DNA from: Bosea sp. RAC05
GTDB taxonomy: Bacteria > Pseudomonadota > Alphaproteobacteria > Rhizobiales > Beijerinckiaceae
Assembly (NCBI RefSeq): GCF_001713455.1
Contig: NZ_CP016464.1
Location: forward strand, 2,528,001-2,592,000
DNA: 64,000 nucleotides
Reading direction: 5' to 3'
Part shown: piece by piece, positions 43,057 to 52,285 of the stretch
How the letters are laid out: each line of letters starts with the position of its first letter
How positions within the stretch are numbered: the stretch's first letter is position 1
The notes under the pieces: generated by a model
The model's input: the letters and a program-made list of their open reading frames with translations, nothing else
Told to the model about the DNA's origin: nothing
Database searches by the model: none
Position numbers and translations under genes: made by a program

Positions 43057-44682
43057 TTACTCGACCGAGACCGGCGTCAGGTCCTGGAACCAGCTCTGGG
43101 CCTGGACGAAGCCCTTGACGTTGGGCCGCATGGCGCGCGGGTTGAGGTCGTGGACGACCCAGATCCACATCGCCTCGTCGACGAGGCGGGTGTGCAGCTC
43201 GCCGAGGATCTTGTTCTGCTCGGCCGCGTCGAAGGTCGCCTTGGCCTTGAGCGCCAGTTCGTCGGCCTTGGCGTCCTTGTAGTCGCCCCAGTTGAACCCG
43301 ACGGGGACGCGGGCGAAGGAACCGGCCGCCGCGATCAGGCCGATATCGGGGTCCCAATAGGCCCAGGAGTTGTTGATGCCGTGCCGGCCCTTGTTCTCGG
43401 GGGCGTCGGCGCCGAGGCGGCGGCGGGTGCGCAGCGCCTCCCAGTCCATCACCTCGAACTCCATGTCGATGCCGACATCCTTGAAGTTCTCCTTGATGAA
43501 CTCGTTCATCGGGAGCGGCTGCATCTGCCCCGAGCCCGAAGGCGAGATGATCATCTTGACCTTGACGGGCTTGTCGGGGCCGTAGCCGGCCTCCTTCAGC
43601 AGCGCCTTGGCCTGAGCGGGGTCGTATCTGATCTGGAAGTTCGGCTTGCCGAACCAGGGGTGCTTGTCGTCCACCATGCCCTTGGCCGGCACGGCCAGCC
43701 CGCCCAGCATCTTGACGATGCCCTCGCGGTCGATCGCGAGATTGGCCGCCTTGCGGATGCGGATGTCCTTGAACGGCGAGTCGTCCAGGAAGGAGAGCTG
43801 GTAGGGCCAGATGTGGGGATACAGATTGGTGACGATCTGCATCTTCTGCTGCTTGAGCCGCGACACCGAGTCCGGCGGCGGCGCCTCGATCCAGTCGACC
43901 TGGCCCGAGAGCAGGGCGGCAACGCGGGTGTTGGCATCGGGCATCGGCAGCAGGATCAGCCGCGCCGACTTGGTGATGCGGGTCTTGTCCCAGTGGTCGG
44001 CATAGCGGACGAGCTCGGCGCGCTCGCGCGGCTTGAAGGATTCCAGCATCCAGGGGCCGGTCCCCGACGGCTTCTCGGCGAATTTGCTCCAGTCCTTGCC
44101 GAGCTCCTCCCAGCGCTTGGGGCTGGACATGAACAGGCTGGCGAGATTGTAGGGCAGGACGGCGTCGACCCGCTTGGTGGTGATCTCGACCGTCCAGTCG
44201 TCGATCTTCCGCCAGCTCGCGATCGGGGCGAAATAGGAGGCAGCCTGGTTCGCCTGGCTCTGGTCGAACTGCGGCGACTCCTTGTTCATCAGCTTGTCGA
44301 AGTTCCACACCACCGCGTCGGCGTTGAACTCCGAGCCGTCATGGAACTTGACGCCCTTGCGCAGGGTGAAGGTCCAGATCTTCTGATCGGCCGGGTTGAC
44401 CACCCAGCTCTCCGCGAGGCCGGGAACGATCTGCGCGGCCTTGTCGGATTTGGAGAGGTCCCAGCGCGTCAGCCCGTCATAGAGCGTGATGCCCATGAAG
44501 CGGATGCCTTCGCCGCCCTGGCTCGGCTGGCCGGTGGTCAGGGGAATGTCGCCGGCGGTCATCGCGACACGCAGCACCCCCGGCCTGCTTTGCGCGCGGG
44601 CGGGTTCGGGCAGGGCGGTCAGCAGGCCGAGTGCCGCCAGCGAGGCCGCCGACGAGAGCCGCAGGAACGAACGTCTGGTCAT
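43057..44682 (-). CDS. Peptide-type ABC transporter substrate-binding protein, twin 1
   Basis: A 541-residue family-5 binding protein, near-duplicate of the next gene over its whole length, including a C-terminus ending FQDLTPVSVE versus FQDLTPVTVE. Its signal peptide begins MTRRSFLRLSSAASLAALGLL; the RRSFLRL element fits a Tat signal, unlike the twin. It lies 106 bases after the AtzG-like gene and 68 before its twin. Both presumably serve the single DppBCDF set. Confidence 0.92.
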   Translation of the reverse strand: MTRRSFLRLSSAASLAALGLLTALPEPARAQSRPGVLRVAMTAGDIPLTTGQPSQGGEGIRFMGITLYDGLTRWDLSKSDKAAQIVPGLAESWVVNPADQKIWTFTLRKGVKFHDGSEFNADAVVWNFDKLMNKESPQFDQSQANQAASYFAPIASWRKIDDWTVEITTKRVDAVLPYNLASLFMSSPKRWEELGKDWSKFAEKPSGTGPWMLESFKPRERAELVRYADHWDKTRITKSARLILLPMPDANTRVAALLSGQVDWIEAPPPDSVSRLKQQKMQIVTNLYPHIWPYQLSFLDDSPFKDIRIRKAANLAIDREGIVKMLGGLAVPAKGMVDDKHPWFGKPNFQIRYDPAQAKALLKEAGYGPDKPVKVKMIISPSGSGQMQPLPMNEFIKENFKDVGIDMEFEVMDWEALRTRRRLGADAPENKGRHGINNSWAYWDPDIGLIAAAGSFARVPVGFNWGDYKDAKADELALKAKATFDAAEQNKILGELHTRLVDEAMWIWVVHDLNPRAMRPNVKGFVQAQSWFQDLTPVSVE

Positions 44683-44788
44683 GAACGAAACCCTTCCCGT
44701 GTTCGGTCAGTGCATCCTCGGTGTTCGCTCCCGGTGACCGGCGGCCTTGATGGCCGCTCTCGCTGGTGTCGCGCGATCGCTGCGTGGA

Positions 44789-45016
44789 TCACGCGCCGTC
44801 GGACGGCATGAATTTCCGCGGGTCGAAGACATGGGCGGGCTCGTCGGCCCGGTCGCGGCCACGACGCAGCCGCATCAGCATCGGCTCGACATTGCCGTAG
44901 GCGACCACCAGCTCCTCGAAGAGGTCGGGCGGCAGCTCAAGCCCGGCCTGGCGCGCCATCACCGCGATGTCGTCGCGGCTGGCGGGGGCGGGCGGCACGG
45001 TCTTGGTCGCGGTCAT
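44789..45016 (-). CDS. AtzG-like small protein (DUF4089), amidase partner
   Basis: A 75-residue protein with the AtzG-like pattern: a helix (RDDIAVMARQAGL), a second helix (PPDLFEELVVAYGNV), a basic linker and the ending DEPAHVFDPRKF. It lies 12 bases downstream of the amidase gene at 45029, so here the order is amidase then AtzG-like, the reverse of the pair at 34488. It likely forms a GatCA-like complex with that amidase. Confidence 0.8.
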   Translation of the reverse strand: MTATKTVPPAPASRDDIAVMARQAGLELPPDLFEELVVAYGNVEPMLMRLRRGRDRADEPAHVFDPRKFMPSDGA

Positions 45017-45028
45017 GGGGCTCTCCCG

Positions 45029-46447
45029 TCAGGCGAGGTCGGGTGTGGCGAGATGCCAGTCGGTGGCGCGCTGATAGGCGTCGCCGGCGCGCAGCACCGT
45101 CGCCTCGTCGAAGGGGCGCCCGCCGAACTGGAGCGACAGCGGCAACCCGCCGGCCGAGAAACCGCAGGGCACGTTCAGCGCGGGCATTCCGGTGAGACTG
45201 AACGGCATCGTGACGAGCTGGCGCTTCTTGAAGAAGTCGACGCCCTCGGGATCGGCGGGGTCGGCCGGAGCGAGCCAGCCGGCGGTGACGAAGAGGTCGA
45301 AGCGGCCGAAATGCGCCATCATCCGGCTGGCGAGTTCGGCCCGCCAGCGCATCGCCTGGACATAGTCCTCGGCCCGCACCAGCCCGCCGGCCATGACGCG
45401 GCTGCGCAGCAGCTTGCCGAAATCCTGCGGCCGCGTGCGCATGTCCTTCTCGTGGACGCTGAACAGCTCAGCGATCGAGATCGTGGTCTTCGCGTCGACA
45501 TAGTCGCGCAGCGGATCGAGCGTGACCGGCTCGACGATCGCCCCGAGGTCGCGCAGCACCGCCACCGCCGCATCCACGGCGGCGACGACCTCATCGGTCG
45601 CGTCCGCCTCGTACCAGTGCCGCACGAGCCCGATCCGCAGGCCCTTGATCGAGCCGGTCAGCGCGGCGAGATAGTCCGGCACCGGTTCGTCGATCGAACC
45701 CGGGTCGCGCGGGTCGTAGCCGGCGCAGGCCCCGAGCATGATCGCGCAGTCCTCGGCCGTGCGGGTCATCGGCCCGCAATGGTCGAGCGAATAGGTGTTG
45801 GGGTGGACGCCGCGCCGGCTGATGCGGCCATAGGTCGGCTTCAGCCCGGTGATGCCGCACATCGCGGCGGGCCAGCGCACCGAGCCGCCGGTGTCGGTGC
45901 CGATCGCGGCCGGAACGAAACGGGCGCCGACGGCCGCCCCCGAGCCGGACGAGGAGCCGCCCGGGAGGTAGTCGCGGTTCCACGGATTGCGCGCCGGCGG
46001 CCAGGGCAGGTCCCAGGACGGGCCGCCGATGGCGAACTCGAAGGTCGCGGTCTTGCCGATCAGGATGCCGCCCGCCGCCTCGAGCTTGCTGGCGACGGTC
46101 GCGCTCTCAGTCGGGAAGCGATCGACGAAGATTCTCGAATGCGAGGAGGACAGGACGCCGGCGGTGTCGACATTGTCCTTCAGCGCGAAGGGAATGCCGT
46201 GGAACGGTCCGCGATCGATCCCCTCCGCCAGTTCCCGCGCCGCGGTCTTCGCCTGCGCCAGCGCCGTCTCGGCGCAGACCGTGATGAAGCTGTTGAGACG
46301 CCCGTCATAGCGGGCGATCCGGTCGAGGCAGGTCTGGGTCAGCACGACGGGGGAGAGGTCGCCGGAGCGCATCATCCGTCCCAGTTCGAGAACGCTGAGA
46401 TCCACCAGATCCGTGGTCGCGACCGGCTCAGCTTCGATGACGGACAT
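45029..46447 (-). CDS. Amidase-signature hydrolase, AtzE-like; first gene of the 40-kb minus-strand run
   Basis: A 472-residue amidase. Lys90 (ALKDN), GGSSSGSG with Ser165/166 and nucleophile Ser189 (DTGGSVR) complete the triad. The ATG at 46447 follows a strong ribosome-binding site (GAAGGAGAAGCGC). A longer frame from 46546 is rejected because it passes through the operator palindrome and has no homology. The start lies 24 bases from the palindrome ATTGCATGCAAT, so expression is probably controlled by a GntR-type repressor, possibly the one divergently coded at 46926. Confidence 0.92.
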   Translation of the reverse strand: MSVIEAEPVATTDLVDLSVLELGRMMRSGDLSPVVLTQTCLDRIARYDGRLNSFITVCAETALAQAKTAARELAEGIDRGPFHGIPFALKDNVDTAGVLSSSHSRIFVDRFPTESATVASKLEAAGGILIGKTATFEFAIGGPSWDLPWPPARNPWNRDYLPGGSSSGSGAAVGARFVPAAIGTDTGGSVRWPAAMCGITGLKPTYGRISRRGVHPNTYSLDHCGPMTRTAEDCAIMLGACAGYDPRDPGSIDEPVPDYLAALTGSIKGLRIGLVRHWYEADATDEVVAAVDAAVAVLRDLGAIVEPVTLDPLRDYVDAKTTISIAELFSVHEKDMRTRPQDFGKLLRSRVMAGGLVRAEDYVQAMRWRAELASRMMAHFGRFDLFVTAGWLAPADPADPEGVDFFKKRQLVTMPFSLTGMPALNVPCGFSAGGLPLSLQFGGRPFDEATVLRAGDAYQRATDWHLATPDLA

Positions 46448-46471
46448 GCGCTTCTCCTTCGATCTGCCGGT

Positions 46472-46483
46472 ATTGCATGCAAT
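46472..46483. promoter_or_regulatory. Palindromic operator candidate ATTGCATGCAAT
   Basis: A perfect 12-bp palindrome 24 bases upstream of the amidase start codon. Two similar sites with core TGCATGCA lie upstream of the genes at 47827 and 55752. Its position just before the ribosome-binding site suits repression. The likely ligand is a GntR/FCD-type regulator, with the one at 46926 as first candidate. Confidence 0.6.
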
Positions 46484-46846
46484 GTAGGCGTCGATCGGGA
46501 GGCCGGTTCGCCCCCGTTGCCTGTCTCTCAGCAAGCCACATGCCAACCGATCCAGCGGTCTGTGGGCCCGATGCTGGATCTGGATTTCGCCTCGGAGGAT
46601 CCGGATAAGAATCTGTATTTATTCGATTTAATCCTTGTATATCTCGTTCGCGGAGCCTGTGGCTCCGGTCCCGGCGCGGTTTCGATCGCATGGGCGGCCG
46701 ACAAATCCCGGTTGACGCGACACTGTGCTCAATCCAGAGCCAGCGAAGCGATCCGCAGATGGGCAGGGCTTGGTGAGCGGCGCCGAATATCGTAACAAGA
46801 TAAACATCTTAGAGGATGACTTCTTCGTTTTCGATTTTTGCATAAA

Positions 46847-46856
46847 TTGTGTACAA
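46847..46856 (+). promoter_or_regulatory. Imperfect palindrome TTGTGTACAA upstream of the GntR gene
   Basis: The sequence TTGT-GT-ACAA has inverted TTGT/ACAA arms and lies about 70 bases before the GntR start, next to TAAATT. Arms of this type are common in sites for FCD-group GntR regulators, so it might serve autoregulation. It differs from the TGCATGCA sites nearby. Confidence 0.35.
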
Positions 46857-46925
46857 AGAGCAGCGATCCGGAGTTGGCCTGGTTTGGTAGGCCCGAATTG
46901 CACAAGACGGAGGGCAGAGGGCGAG

Positions 46926-47636
46926 ATGGTCACACGAGCGGAATCGGTCACCCGGCGCCTGCGCGAGGCGGTTCTCGGTGGCGCCTATATGCCGGGCGGG
47001 CGGCTGAACGAGATGGCGCTGGCGGAGGCCATGCAGGTGTCGCGCACGCCGGTGCGGGCGGCGCTGGGCGCGCTCTTCGCCGAGGGTCTGCTCGATTACG
47101 AGCCCAATTGCGGCTATGTCGTCCGCCGCCTCTCGCTCGACGAGGCCGTCCACATCTACACGGTCCGGGCGACGCTCGAGGGGCTGGCCGCACGTCTGGC
47201 GGCCGAGATCGGGCTGGCCGATGCCGCGCGCCAGCGCTTTCGCGAGACGCTCGACGAAATGGAGCGGCTGGTCGCCGGCGACAGCTGGGGCGATGCCGAG
47301 CAGCAGCGTTGGGGCGACCTCAACATCGCCTTCCACGGCCAGATCATCGCAGCCTCCGGCAATGGCTACCTCGCCAATTCGATTCAGCGGACGCGCACCC
47401 TGCCGCTGCTGACCGAATCCGGCGTCCGGACCTTCCTCGCCGAACGCGCCGTGGTCTGGTGGGATCGCGCGGCCTATCGCCGCTCGCAGGACGATCACCT
47501 CGACCTGGGCGAGGCCATCCTGGCCCGGCAGGGCGGGCGAGCCGAGGCGGTGATGCGCGAGCATGTCGAACGCGCCGGCCGGCTGATCGGGCGCAAGCTC
47601 GCCAACCGCTCCGAGGCGGCGCTCGCGCTGTCATGA
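46926..47636 (+). CDS. GntR-family transcriptional regulator (FCD type)
   Basis: A 236-residue regulator. The N-terminal winged helix-turn-helix has LREAVLGGAYMPGGRLNEMALAEAMQVSRTPVR-type features, and the C-terminal FCD domain has metal-binding His candidates in the NIAFHGQI and REHVERAG segments. The ATG at 46926 follows GAGGGCGAG; upstream frame is AT-rich non-coding sequence. It is divergent from the 40-kb run and upstream of a cytosine-deaminase-like gene. It is the most likely protein for the TGCATGCA sites. The effector is unknown. Confidence 0.92.
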   Translation: MVTRAESVTRRLREAVLGGAYMPGGRLNEMALAEAMQVSRTPVRAALGALFAEGLLDYEPNCGYVVRRLSLDEAVHIYTVRATLEGLAARLAAEIGLADAARQRFRETLDEMERLVAGDSWGDAEQQRWGDLNIAFHGQIIAASGNGYLANSIQRTRTLPLLTESGVRTFLAERAVVWWDRAAYRRSQDDHLDLGEAILARQGGRAEAVMREHVERAGRLIGRKLANRSEAALALS

Positions 47637-47756
47637 GCCTTGCAGGAGAGCCTTGTCTGGGCAGGGCGTCCTCGCATGAACGGTCAGATCGATCCCGCCA
47701 TCCTGGGCATCGGCCGCGTGGTTGCCTCGGCCGGATGCATGCCATAGCTAGGATGA

Positions 47757-47768
47757 ACTGCATGCAAT
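47757..47768. promoter_or_regulatory. Palindromic operator candidate ACTGCATGCAAT
   Basis: One mismatch from a perfect 12-bp palindrome and sharing the TGCATGCA core with sites at 46472 and 55815. It lies 58 bases before the cytosine-deaminase-like start. The preceding bases (ATAG...GATGA) resemble those at the 55815 site. A partial copy, ATGCATG, is nearby at about 47735. Confidence 0.55.
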
Positions 47769-47826
47769 CGAGCGCTCGGCCGCGGGGCCAGGCGCCGGTT
47801 TGGACCTGATCCAGCGCGAGGTCACG

Positions 47827-49029
47827 ATGGCGACGACGGCTTCCCTGCTCCTGCGCGATGTCCGCCCCTATGCCGGGGCGGCGACCGACATCCTGATCGA
47901 GAACGGCCGCATCGCCCGGATCGCGACCGGGATCGAGGCGCCCGGCGTCCCGGTGGAGGAGGGACGCGGCGAGATCGTCGTGCCCGGCCTCGTCGAGGCG
48001 CACACCCATCTCGACAAGAACCTGCTCGGCCTGCCCTGGTATGTGAACCAGGTCGGCCCGAACCTGCTCGACAAGATCGACAACGAGCGGATGAACAAGA
48101 AGCGGCTCGACATCGAGCCCGCCCGGCAGTCGGCCCGACAGGCGGTGCGGGCCTCGGTCTGCGGCGCGACCCAGATCCGCAGCCATGTCGACGTCGATAC
48201 CGAGCATGGGTTGTGGGGCATCGAGGGCGTGATGGCGACCCGCGATGCCTGGCGCGACATCGTCGACATCGAGCTGGTCGCCTTTCCGCAATCGGGCCTG
48301 CTGCGCCGCCCGGGCACGCTCGAGATCATGGACGCGGCCATGAAGGCCGGCTGCGAGGTCGTCGGCGGGCTCGATCCCTGCGGCATCGACCGCGACCCCA
48401 AGGGCCATCTCGACGCGATCTTCGGGCTCTGCCAGCGCTATGGGAAGCCGCTCGACATCCACCTGCACGAGCCCGGGGAAATGGGCGCGTTTTCGCTCGA
48501 CCTGATCATCGAGCGGACGCGGGTGCTGGGCATGCAGGGCAAGGTCGCGATCAGCCACGCCTTCTGCCTGGGCACGCCGGATCCGGCGCTTGTGGATCCC
48601 CTCATCGAGGCGATCGCCGAACTCGATATCGCCATCGTCACCACGGCACCGGCGAGCCGCCCGGTTCCCGCCGTCAAGCGCATGCTCGCCGCCGGCATCC
48701 GCATCGCCGCCGGCTCGGACGGCATCCGCGACACCTGGAACCCCTACGGCAATGGCGACATGCTGGAGCGCGCCGTGCTCGTCGGCCTGCGCAACAATCT
48801 CCGCCGTGACGACGAGGTCCGGCTCGCGCTCGACACCTGCACCGTCGAGGGCGCGAAGCTGATGGAGGTCGCCGATTACGGGCTGGCCGAGGGCTGCGCC
48901 GCCGACCTGCTGATCCTGCCCGGCGAGACGCTGGCCGAGGCGGTCGTCAACCGCTCGCCGAACCGCCGCGTCCTGAAGCGCGGCCGCATCGTCGCCCGCG
49001 ACGGGGTGCCGCTGCGCCCGGCGCCCTGA
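47827..49029 (+). CDS. Amidohydrolase-superfamily protein, cytosine-deaminase-like
   Basis: A 400-residue metal-dependent hydrolase. The first metal motif is H59-x-H61 (EAHTHLDKNLLG), followed by HLHE, SHAF and GSDGIRDTWNPYGNGD, all as in the cytosine deaminase (CodA) group. The ATG at 47827 follows GCGAGG; an in-frame TTG at 47800 is weaker. The product would deaminate or hydrolyse a cyclic C-N bond in a pyrimidine-like or related ring. It converges with the minus-strand amidohydrolase with only 9 bases between stops. Substrate is unknown. Confidence 0.88.
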   Translation: MATTASLLLRDVRPYAGAATDILIENGRIARIATGIEAPGVPVEEGRGEIVVPGLVEAHTHLDKNLLGLPWYVNQVGPNLLDKIDNERMNKKRLDIEPARQSARQAVRASVCGATQIRSHVDVDTEHGLWGIEGVMATRDAWRDIVDIELVAFPQSGLLRRPGTLEIMDAAMKAGCEVVGGLDPCGIDRDPKGHLDAIFGLCQRYGKPLDIHLHEPGEMGAFSLDLIIERTRVLGMQGKVAISHAFCLGTPDPALVDPLIEAIAELDIAIVTTAPASRPVPAVKRMLAAGIRIAAGSDGIRDTWNPYGNGDMLERAVLVGLRNNLRRDDEVRLALDTCTVEGAKLMEVADYGLAEGCAADLLILPGETLAEAVVNRSPNRRVLKRGRIVARDGVPLRPAP

Positions 49030-49038
49030 GGCCGAAGC

Positions 49039-50523
49039 TCAGTTCTTCTTGAGCCCCGACAGGCTGCGCGCCTCGACCTGGTCCATGGCGCGCACCTGGC
49101 CCCAGAAGCTCGCCGGCGTTTCCAGCAGAGGCCGGTATCCGCAGTAATCGAGCATCCATTCCGTCTGGGCCTGCGCCGTGTCGAGCACCGCATCCTCGTT
49201 GACGAACATCGCCTTGCGGCCGCGCAGCGCGATCCGGCCATCGACGATGACGGTGTCGACGTCGTTGCCATTGGCGAAGTAGACCAGCCGGAACAGCGGC
49301 ATGTTGGCCGGGTAGAGATGCGGCCGGCGCCAGTCGAGCAGCACGACGTCGGCCTTCTTGCCGACCTCCAGCGAGCCGATCTCGTCGGCCATGCCGAGCG
49401 CCCGCGCGGCATCCACCGTGCACATCTCCAGCACCCGTCCCGGCGGCAGCCAGCTCGGATCGTGGTGGAAGGTGCGGTGGTAATGCATGCATTGCTGCAT
49501 GTGCCGGAACATGTCGCCCGAGCGGTCCGGCGCTGTGGCATCCGAGCCAAGGCAGACATTGGCGCCGGCCTCCAGCAGCTCGGTGACCGGGCAGCGCGCC
49601 AGGATCGAGGCGACGGCGGACGGATTATGGACGATATGCGTGCCGGTATCGGCGACGATCGCGATCTCCTCGTCCGTCAGCGCGGTCGAGTGCGAGAGCA
49701 GCGCATGGGGCCCGAGAATGCCGAGCTCCCTGGCATAGGCGACGCTGCCCCTGGTGTGCCCGTCCTGGGTGAAGACGAGCCCGGCCTCCCTGGCGAAATC
49801 GGACATGCGGCGGCCCTGCGCACGCGCATCCGCCAGATCCGACGCGCTGAGCCCGGCCTCGTGCTCGGCCCGCAGCGTCGGCGTGATCAGCGCGATGTTG
49901 AGCCGCTTGCCGAGCCGGCCATGCTGCGTCTCGACCAGCGATTGGCAGGTCGCGAACATGTCCTCGAAGGTCGTGGCATGCTCCTTGGCCTCGCCGTTCT
50001 CGAAGCGCGCATAGGTCCGCGGGAAGGGCGGGCGCGTGGCGCCGACCGCCAGCACCGAGCGCGTGCCGACCTCGGCGACGCCGTCGAGATGCGCCTCGCC
50101 ATAAACAGGCTCGTCGCAGCGCATGATCGTGTCGCCGCCGCCGAGCAGCGCGACCGCGGTCGTCACCCCGAAGCGCAGCCGCTCCAGCGCCGCGAGCTGC
50201 GCCTCCGCGCGCCACCATTCCGGCGTCGAGGCGACGGTGTAGACCCTGTGGCAGACCTCGTACCATTCGTCGCTGCGCCCGCCGCCCATGGTCTTGATCA
50301 GGCCGTGGCCGGCATGGGTGTGCGCGTCGATCAGACCCGGCATCACGATCTTGCCGGCGGCGTCGATGACGGTGGCGGCATCGCCATGGCTGATCGCGAG
50401 TTCGGCGCTGGTGCCGACGGCGACGATGCGGTCGCCTTTGATCGCGACGGCGCCGTCCTCGATGACGCGGCGGGTGCCGTCCATCGTCACGACGACGCCG
50501 TGCTGGATCAGGATGTCGGTCAT
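49039..50523 (-). CDS. Amidohydrolase-superfamily deaminase (TrzA/AtzA-like)
   Basis: A 494-residue enzyme of the ATZ/TRZ deaminase-dechlorinase group. Metal ligands are H68-x-H70 (DAHTHAGHG), the His of FTQDGHT, the His of LLSHST and the Asp of GSDATAPDRS. The ATG at 50523 begins MTDILIQHGVVV, the usual short beta-sandwich. It is paralogous to the gene at 55855-57252 (shared AGHGL, RPPFP and DGHRDGS/DGHTRGS segments). It is the last gene of the second importer run, 46 bases after the fused ATPase. Group members deaminate purines, pterins, triazines or S-adenosylhomocysteine. Confidence 0.88.
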   Translation of the reverse strand: MTDILIQHGVVVTMDGTRRVIEDGAVAIKGDRIVAVGTSAELAISHGDAATVIDAAGKIVMPGLIDAHTHAGHGLIKTMGGGRSDEWYEVCHRVYTVASTPEWWRAEAQLAALERLRFGVTTAVALLGGGDTIMRCDEPVYGEAHLDGVAEVGTRSVLAVGATRPPFPRTYARFENGEAKEHATTFEDMFATCQSLVETQHGRLGKRLNIALITPTLRAEHEAGLSASDLADARAQGRRMSDFAREAGLVFTQDGHTRGSVAYARELGILGPHALLSHSTALTDEEIAIVADTGTHIVHNPSAVASILARCPVTELLEAGANVCLGSDATAPDRSGDMFRHMQQCMHYHRTFHHDPSWLPPGRVLEMCTVDAARALGMADEIGSLEVGKKADVVLLDWRRPHLYPANMPLFRLVYFANGNDVDTVIVDGRIALRGRKAMFVNEDAVLDTAQAQTEWMLDYCGYRPLLETPASFWGQVRAMDQVEARSLSGLKKN

Positions 50524-50569
50524 GGTCGTCTCCTCGGGCCCTATGTGTTCTGTTCGGTGAAGCCGGCCG

Positions 50570-52285
50570 TCAGGCTTCACCGCGAATGCGCTCGAGTGTC
50601 GGCACGAGCGAGAGCAATTGCCGGGTGTAATCGGCCTGGGGCGCCGTGAAGAGCGTCTCGGCCGCCGCCATCTCGACGATCCGGCCCGCGCGCATCACCG
50701 CGACCCGGTCACACATCTGGCGGATCACCGCGAGGTCGTGGCTGATCAGCAGCAGGGTCAGACCGGTCACGTCGCGCAGATCCTTGAGCAGGTTGAGGAT
50801 CTGCGCCTGGACGGAGACGTCGAGCGAGGAGGTCGGTTCGTCGCAGACGATCAGTCGCGGCCTCGCCCCCAGCGCCCGCGCGATCGAGAGCCGCTGGCGC
50901 TGGCCGCCGGAGAAGGCATGCGGGAAGCGCTGCGCGGCTTCCGCTGGCAGGCCGACGGCCTCGATCAGCAGGCCGACATCGGCCTCGGCCTCGGCCCGTG
51001 TCCGCGCCAGCTCGTAGAACAGGATCGGCTCCGCCAGGATGCGGCCGACCCGCATCCGCGCGTTCAGCGAGGAATAGGGGTCCTGGAAGATCATCTGGAT
51101 CGCGCGCCGGGCCTTGCCCTTGCGCGGCGCCGCCTCCGCGCCGGCGATCACCTGGCCGTCGAAGCGGATGGTGCCGCCGGTCGGCGCCCGCAGGCCCGCC
51201 ACCACATTGGCGATCGTGGTCTTGCCGCATCCGGATTCGCCGACGAGGCCGAAGACCTCGCCCTGACGGATTTCGAAGCTCACCCCGTCGACGGCCCGGA
51301 AGGCGCGGGCGCCACGGCCGGCGAGGAAGCCCGCCCCGTAATCGACGCTCAGGTTGTCGACGCTGAGCAGGGGCACGTCGCGACCCGACGACGGGTCCCC
51401 GACGGCCAGGGCCTTCGCCCGCAGCTGGTCTCGCGCGGCGCCGGCCTCGGTCTGGTTCGCCCCGTCGAGCATCGGAAAGCGGTCGAGCCGGATATCGATG
51501 CGCGGCACGGCGCCGATCAGCGCCTTCGCATAGTCCGCCTGGGGATGGCGCAGGACCTGCGCCACCGGCCCGCTCTCGACGATGTGGCCGCGATGCATGA
51601 TCGTCACCGTGTCGGCGATCTGCGCGACGACGCCCATATTGTGGGTGACGAGCAGGATGCCGATGCCGCGCTGATCTGCGAGGCCACGCAGCAGGTCGAG
51701 GATCTGCGCCTGGATCGAGACGTCGAGCGCGGTCGTCGGCTCGTCGGCCACAAGCAGCCGGGGCTCGCAGGCCAGCGCGCAGGCGATGACGACGCGCTGC
51801 CGCTGCCCGCCGGAGAGCTGGTGCGGATAGGCCGACAGCCGCCGCTCGGGCTCGGGAATGCCGACCGCCTTGAGCAGCTCGAGCGCGCGCGTCCGCGCCG
51901 CGGCCCGGTCGAGCGGCAGATGCGCCCGCAGCGTCTCGACGATCTGGCTCTCGATCGTGAAGAGCGGGTTCAGGCTCGTCATCGGGTCCTGGAACACCGC
52001 GCCGATGTCGCGCCCGAGCCGTACCGCGCCGGGCTTCTGCGGGTCGAAGGGTTGGCCGTCGAGCGCGATCGTGCCCGAGGCGATCCGGCCGGGCTTTTCG
52101 AGCAGGCCGAGCACCGCATTGCCGATCGTCGTCTTGCCCGCGCCGGATTCACCCACCAGCGCATGGACCTCGCCCGGCGCGATCGAGAGCGTGGCGCCCT
52201 CGACGGCCGTCAGCACGCCGCCATCGGCCAGCGGGTATTCGATCCGCAGCCGGTCGATGGCGAGGATGGGGGCTACCGCGCTCAT
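50570..52285 (-). CDS. Fused peptide-type ABC ATPase (DppD-DppF in one chain)
   Basis: A 571-residue protein holding two complete ATPase domains. The first has [27 protein letters not shown] and [12 protein letters not shown]; the second has [27 protein letters not shown] and [13 protein letters not shown] linker of about 50 residues near 275-330 joins them. This GsiA-like layout differs from the separate DppD and DppF of the first importer. The ATG at 52285 overlaps the permease stop by 4 bases. Confidence 0.93.
   Translation of the reverse strand: MSAVAPILAIDRLRIEYPLADGGVLTAVEGATLSIAPGEVHALVGESGAGKTTIGNAVLGLLEKPGRIASGTIALDGQPFDPQKPGAVRLGRDIGAVFQDPMTSLNPLFTIESQIVETLRAHLPLDRAAARTRALELLKAVGIPEPERRLSAYPHQLSGGQRQRVVIACALACEPRLLVADEPTTALDVSIQAQILDLLRGLADQRGIGILLVTHNMGVVAQIADTVTIMHRGHIVESGPVAQVLRHPQADYAKALIGAVPRIDIRLDRFPMLDGANQTEAGAARDQLRAKALAVGDPSSGRDVPLLSVDNLSVDYGAGFLAGRGARAFRAVDGVSFEIRQGEVFGLVGESGCGKTTIANVVAGLRAPTGGTIRFDGQVIAGAEAAPRKGKARRAIQMIFQDPYSSLNARMRVGRILAEPILFYELARTRAEAEADVGLLIEAVGLPAEAAQRFPHAFSGGQRQRLSIARALGARPRLIVCDEPTSSLDVSVQAQILNLLKDLRDVTGLTLLLISHDLAVIRQMCDRVAVMRAGRIVEMAAAETLFTAPQADYTRQLLSLVPTLERIRGEA

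Larger units (their letters stand above)
46448..46925. promoter_or_regulatory. Divergent control region between the amidase run and the GntR gene
   Basis: This 478-base region is the longest gene-free stretch in the window. It carries the amidase ribosome-binding site, the palindrome at 46472-46483, an AT-rich block around 46600-46650 and a second AT-rich block at about 46795-46860 that ends in TTGTGTACAA. Promoters for both directions are expected here. No -35/-10 pair is clear enough to call. Reading frames that cross it look accidental. Confidence 0.7.

Noticed and set aside
47800-47826. Upstream TTG start for the cytosine-deaminase-like gene
   Set aside because: ATG 47827 has a good ribosome-binding site directly before it, and the nine extra residues show no similarity to the family's N-terminus.
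49482-49493. Palindrome AATGCATGCATT resembling the TGCATGCA operators
   Set aside because: It is inside the amidohydrolase gene at 49039-50523 and encodes a Met-His-Tyr-His stretch. It is not at an operon start, so it is probably a coincidence of codons.
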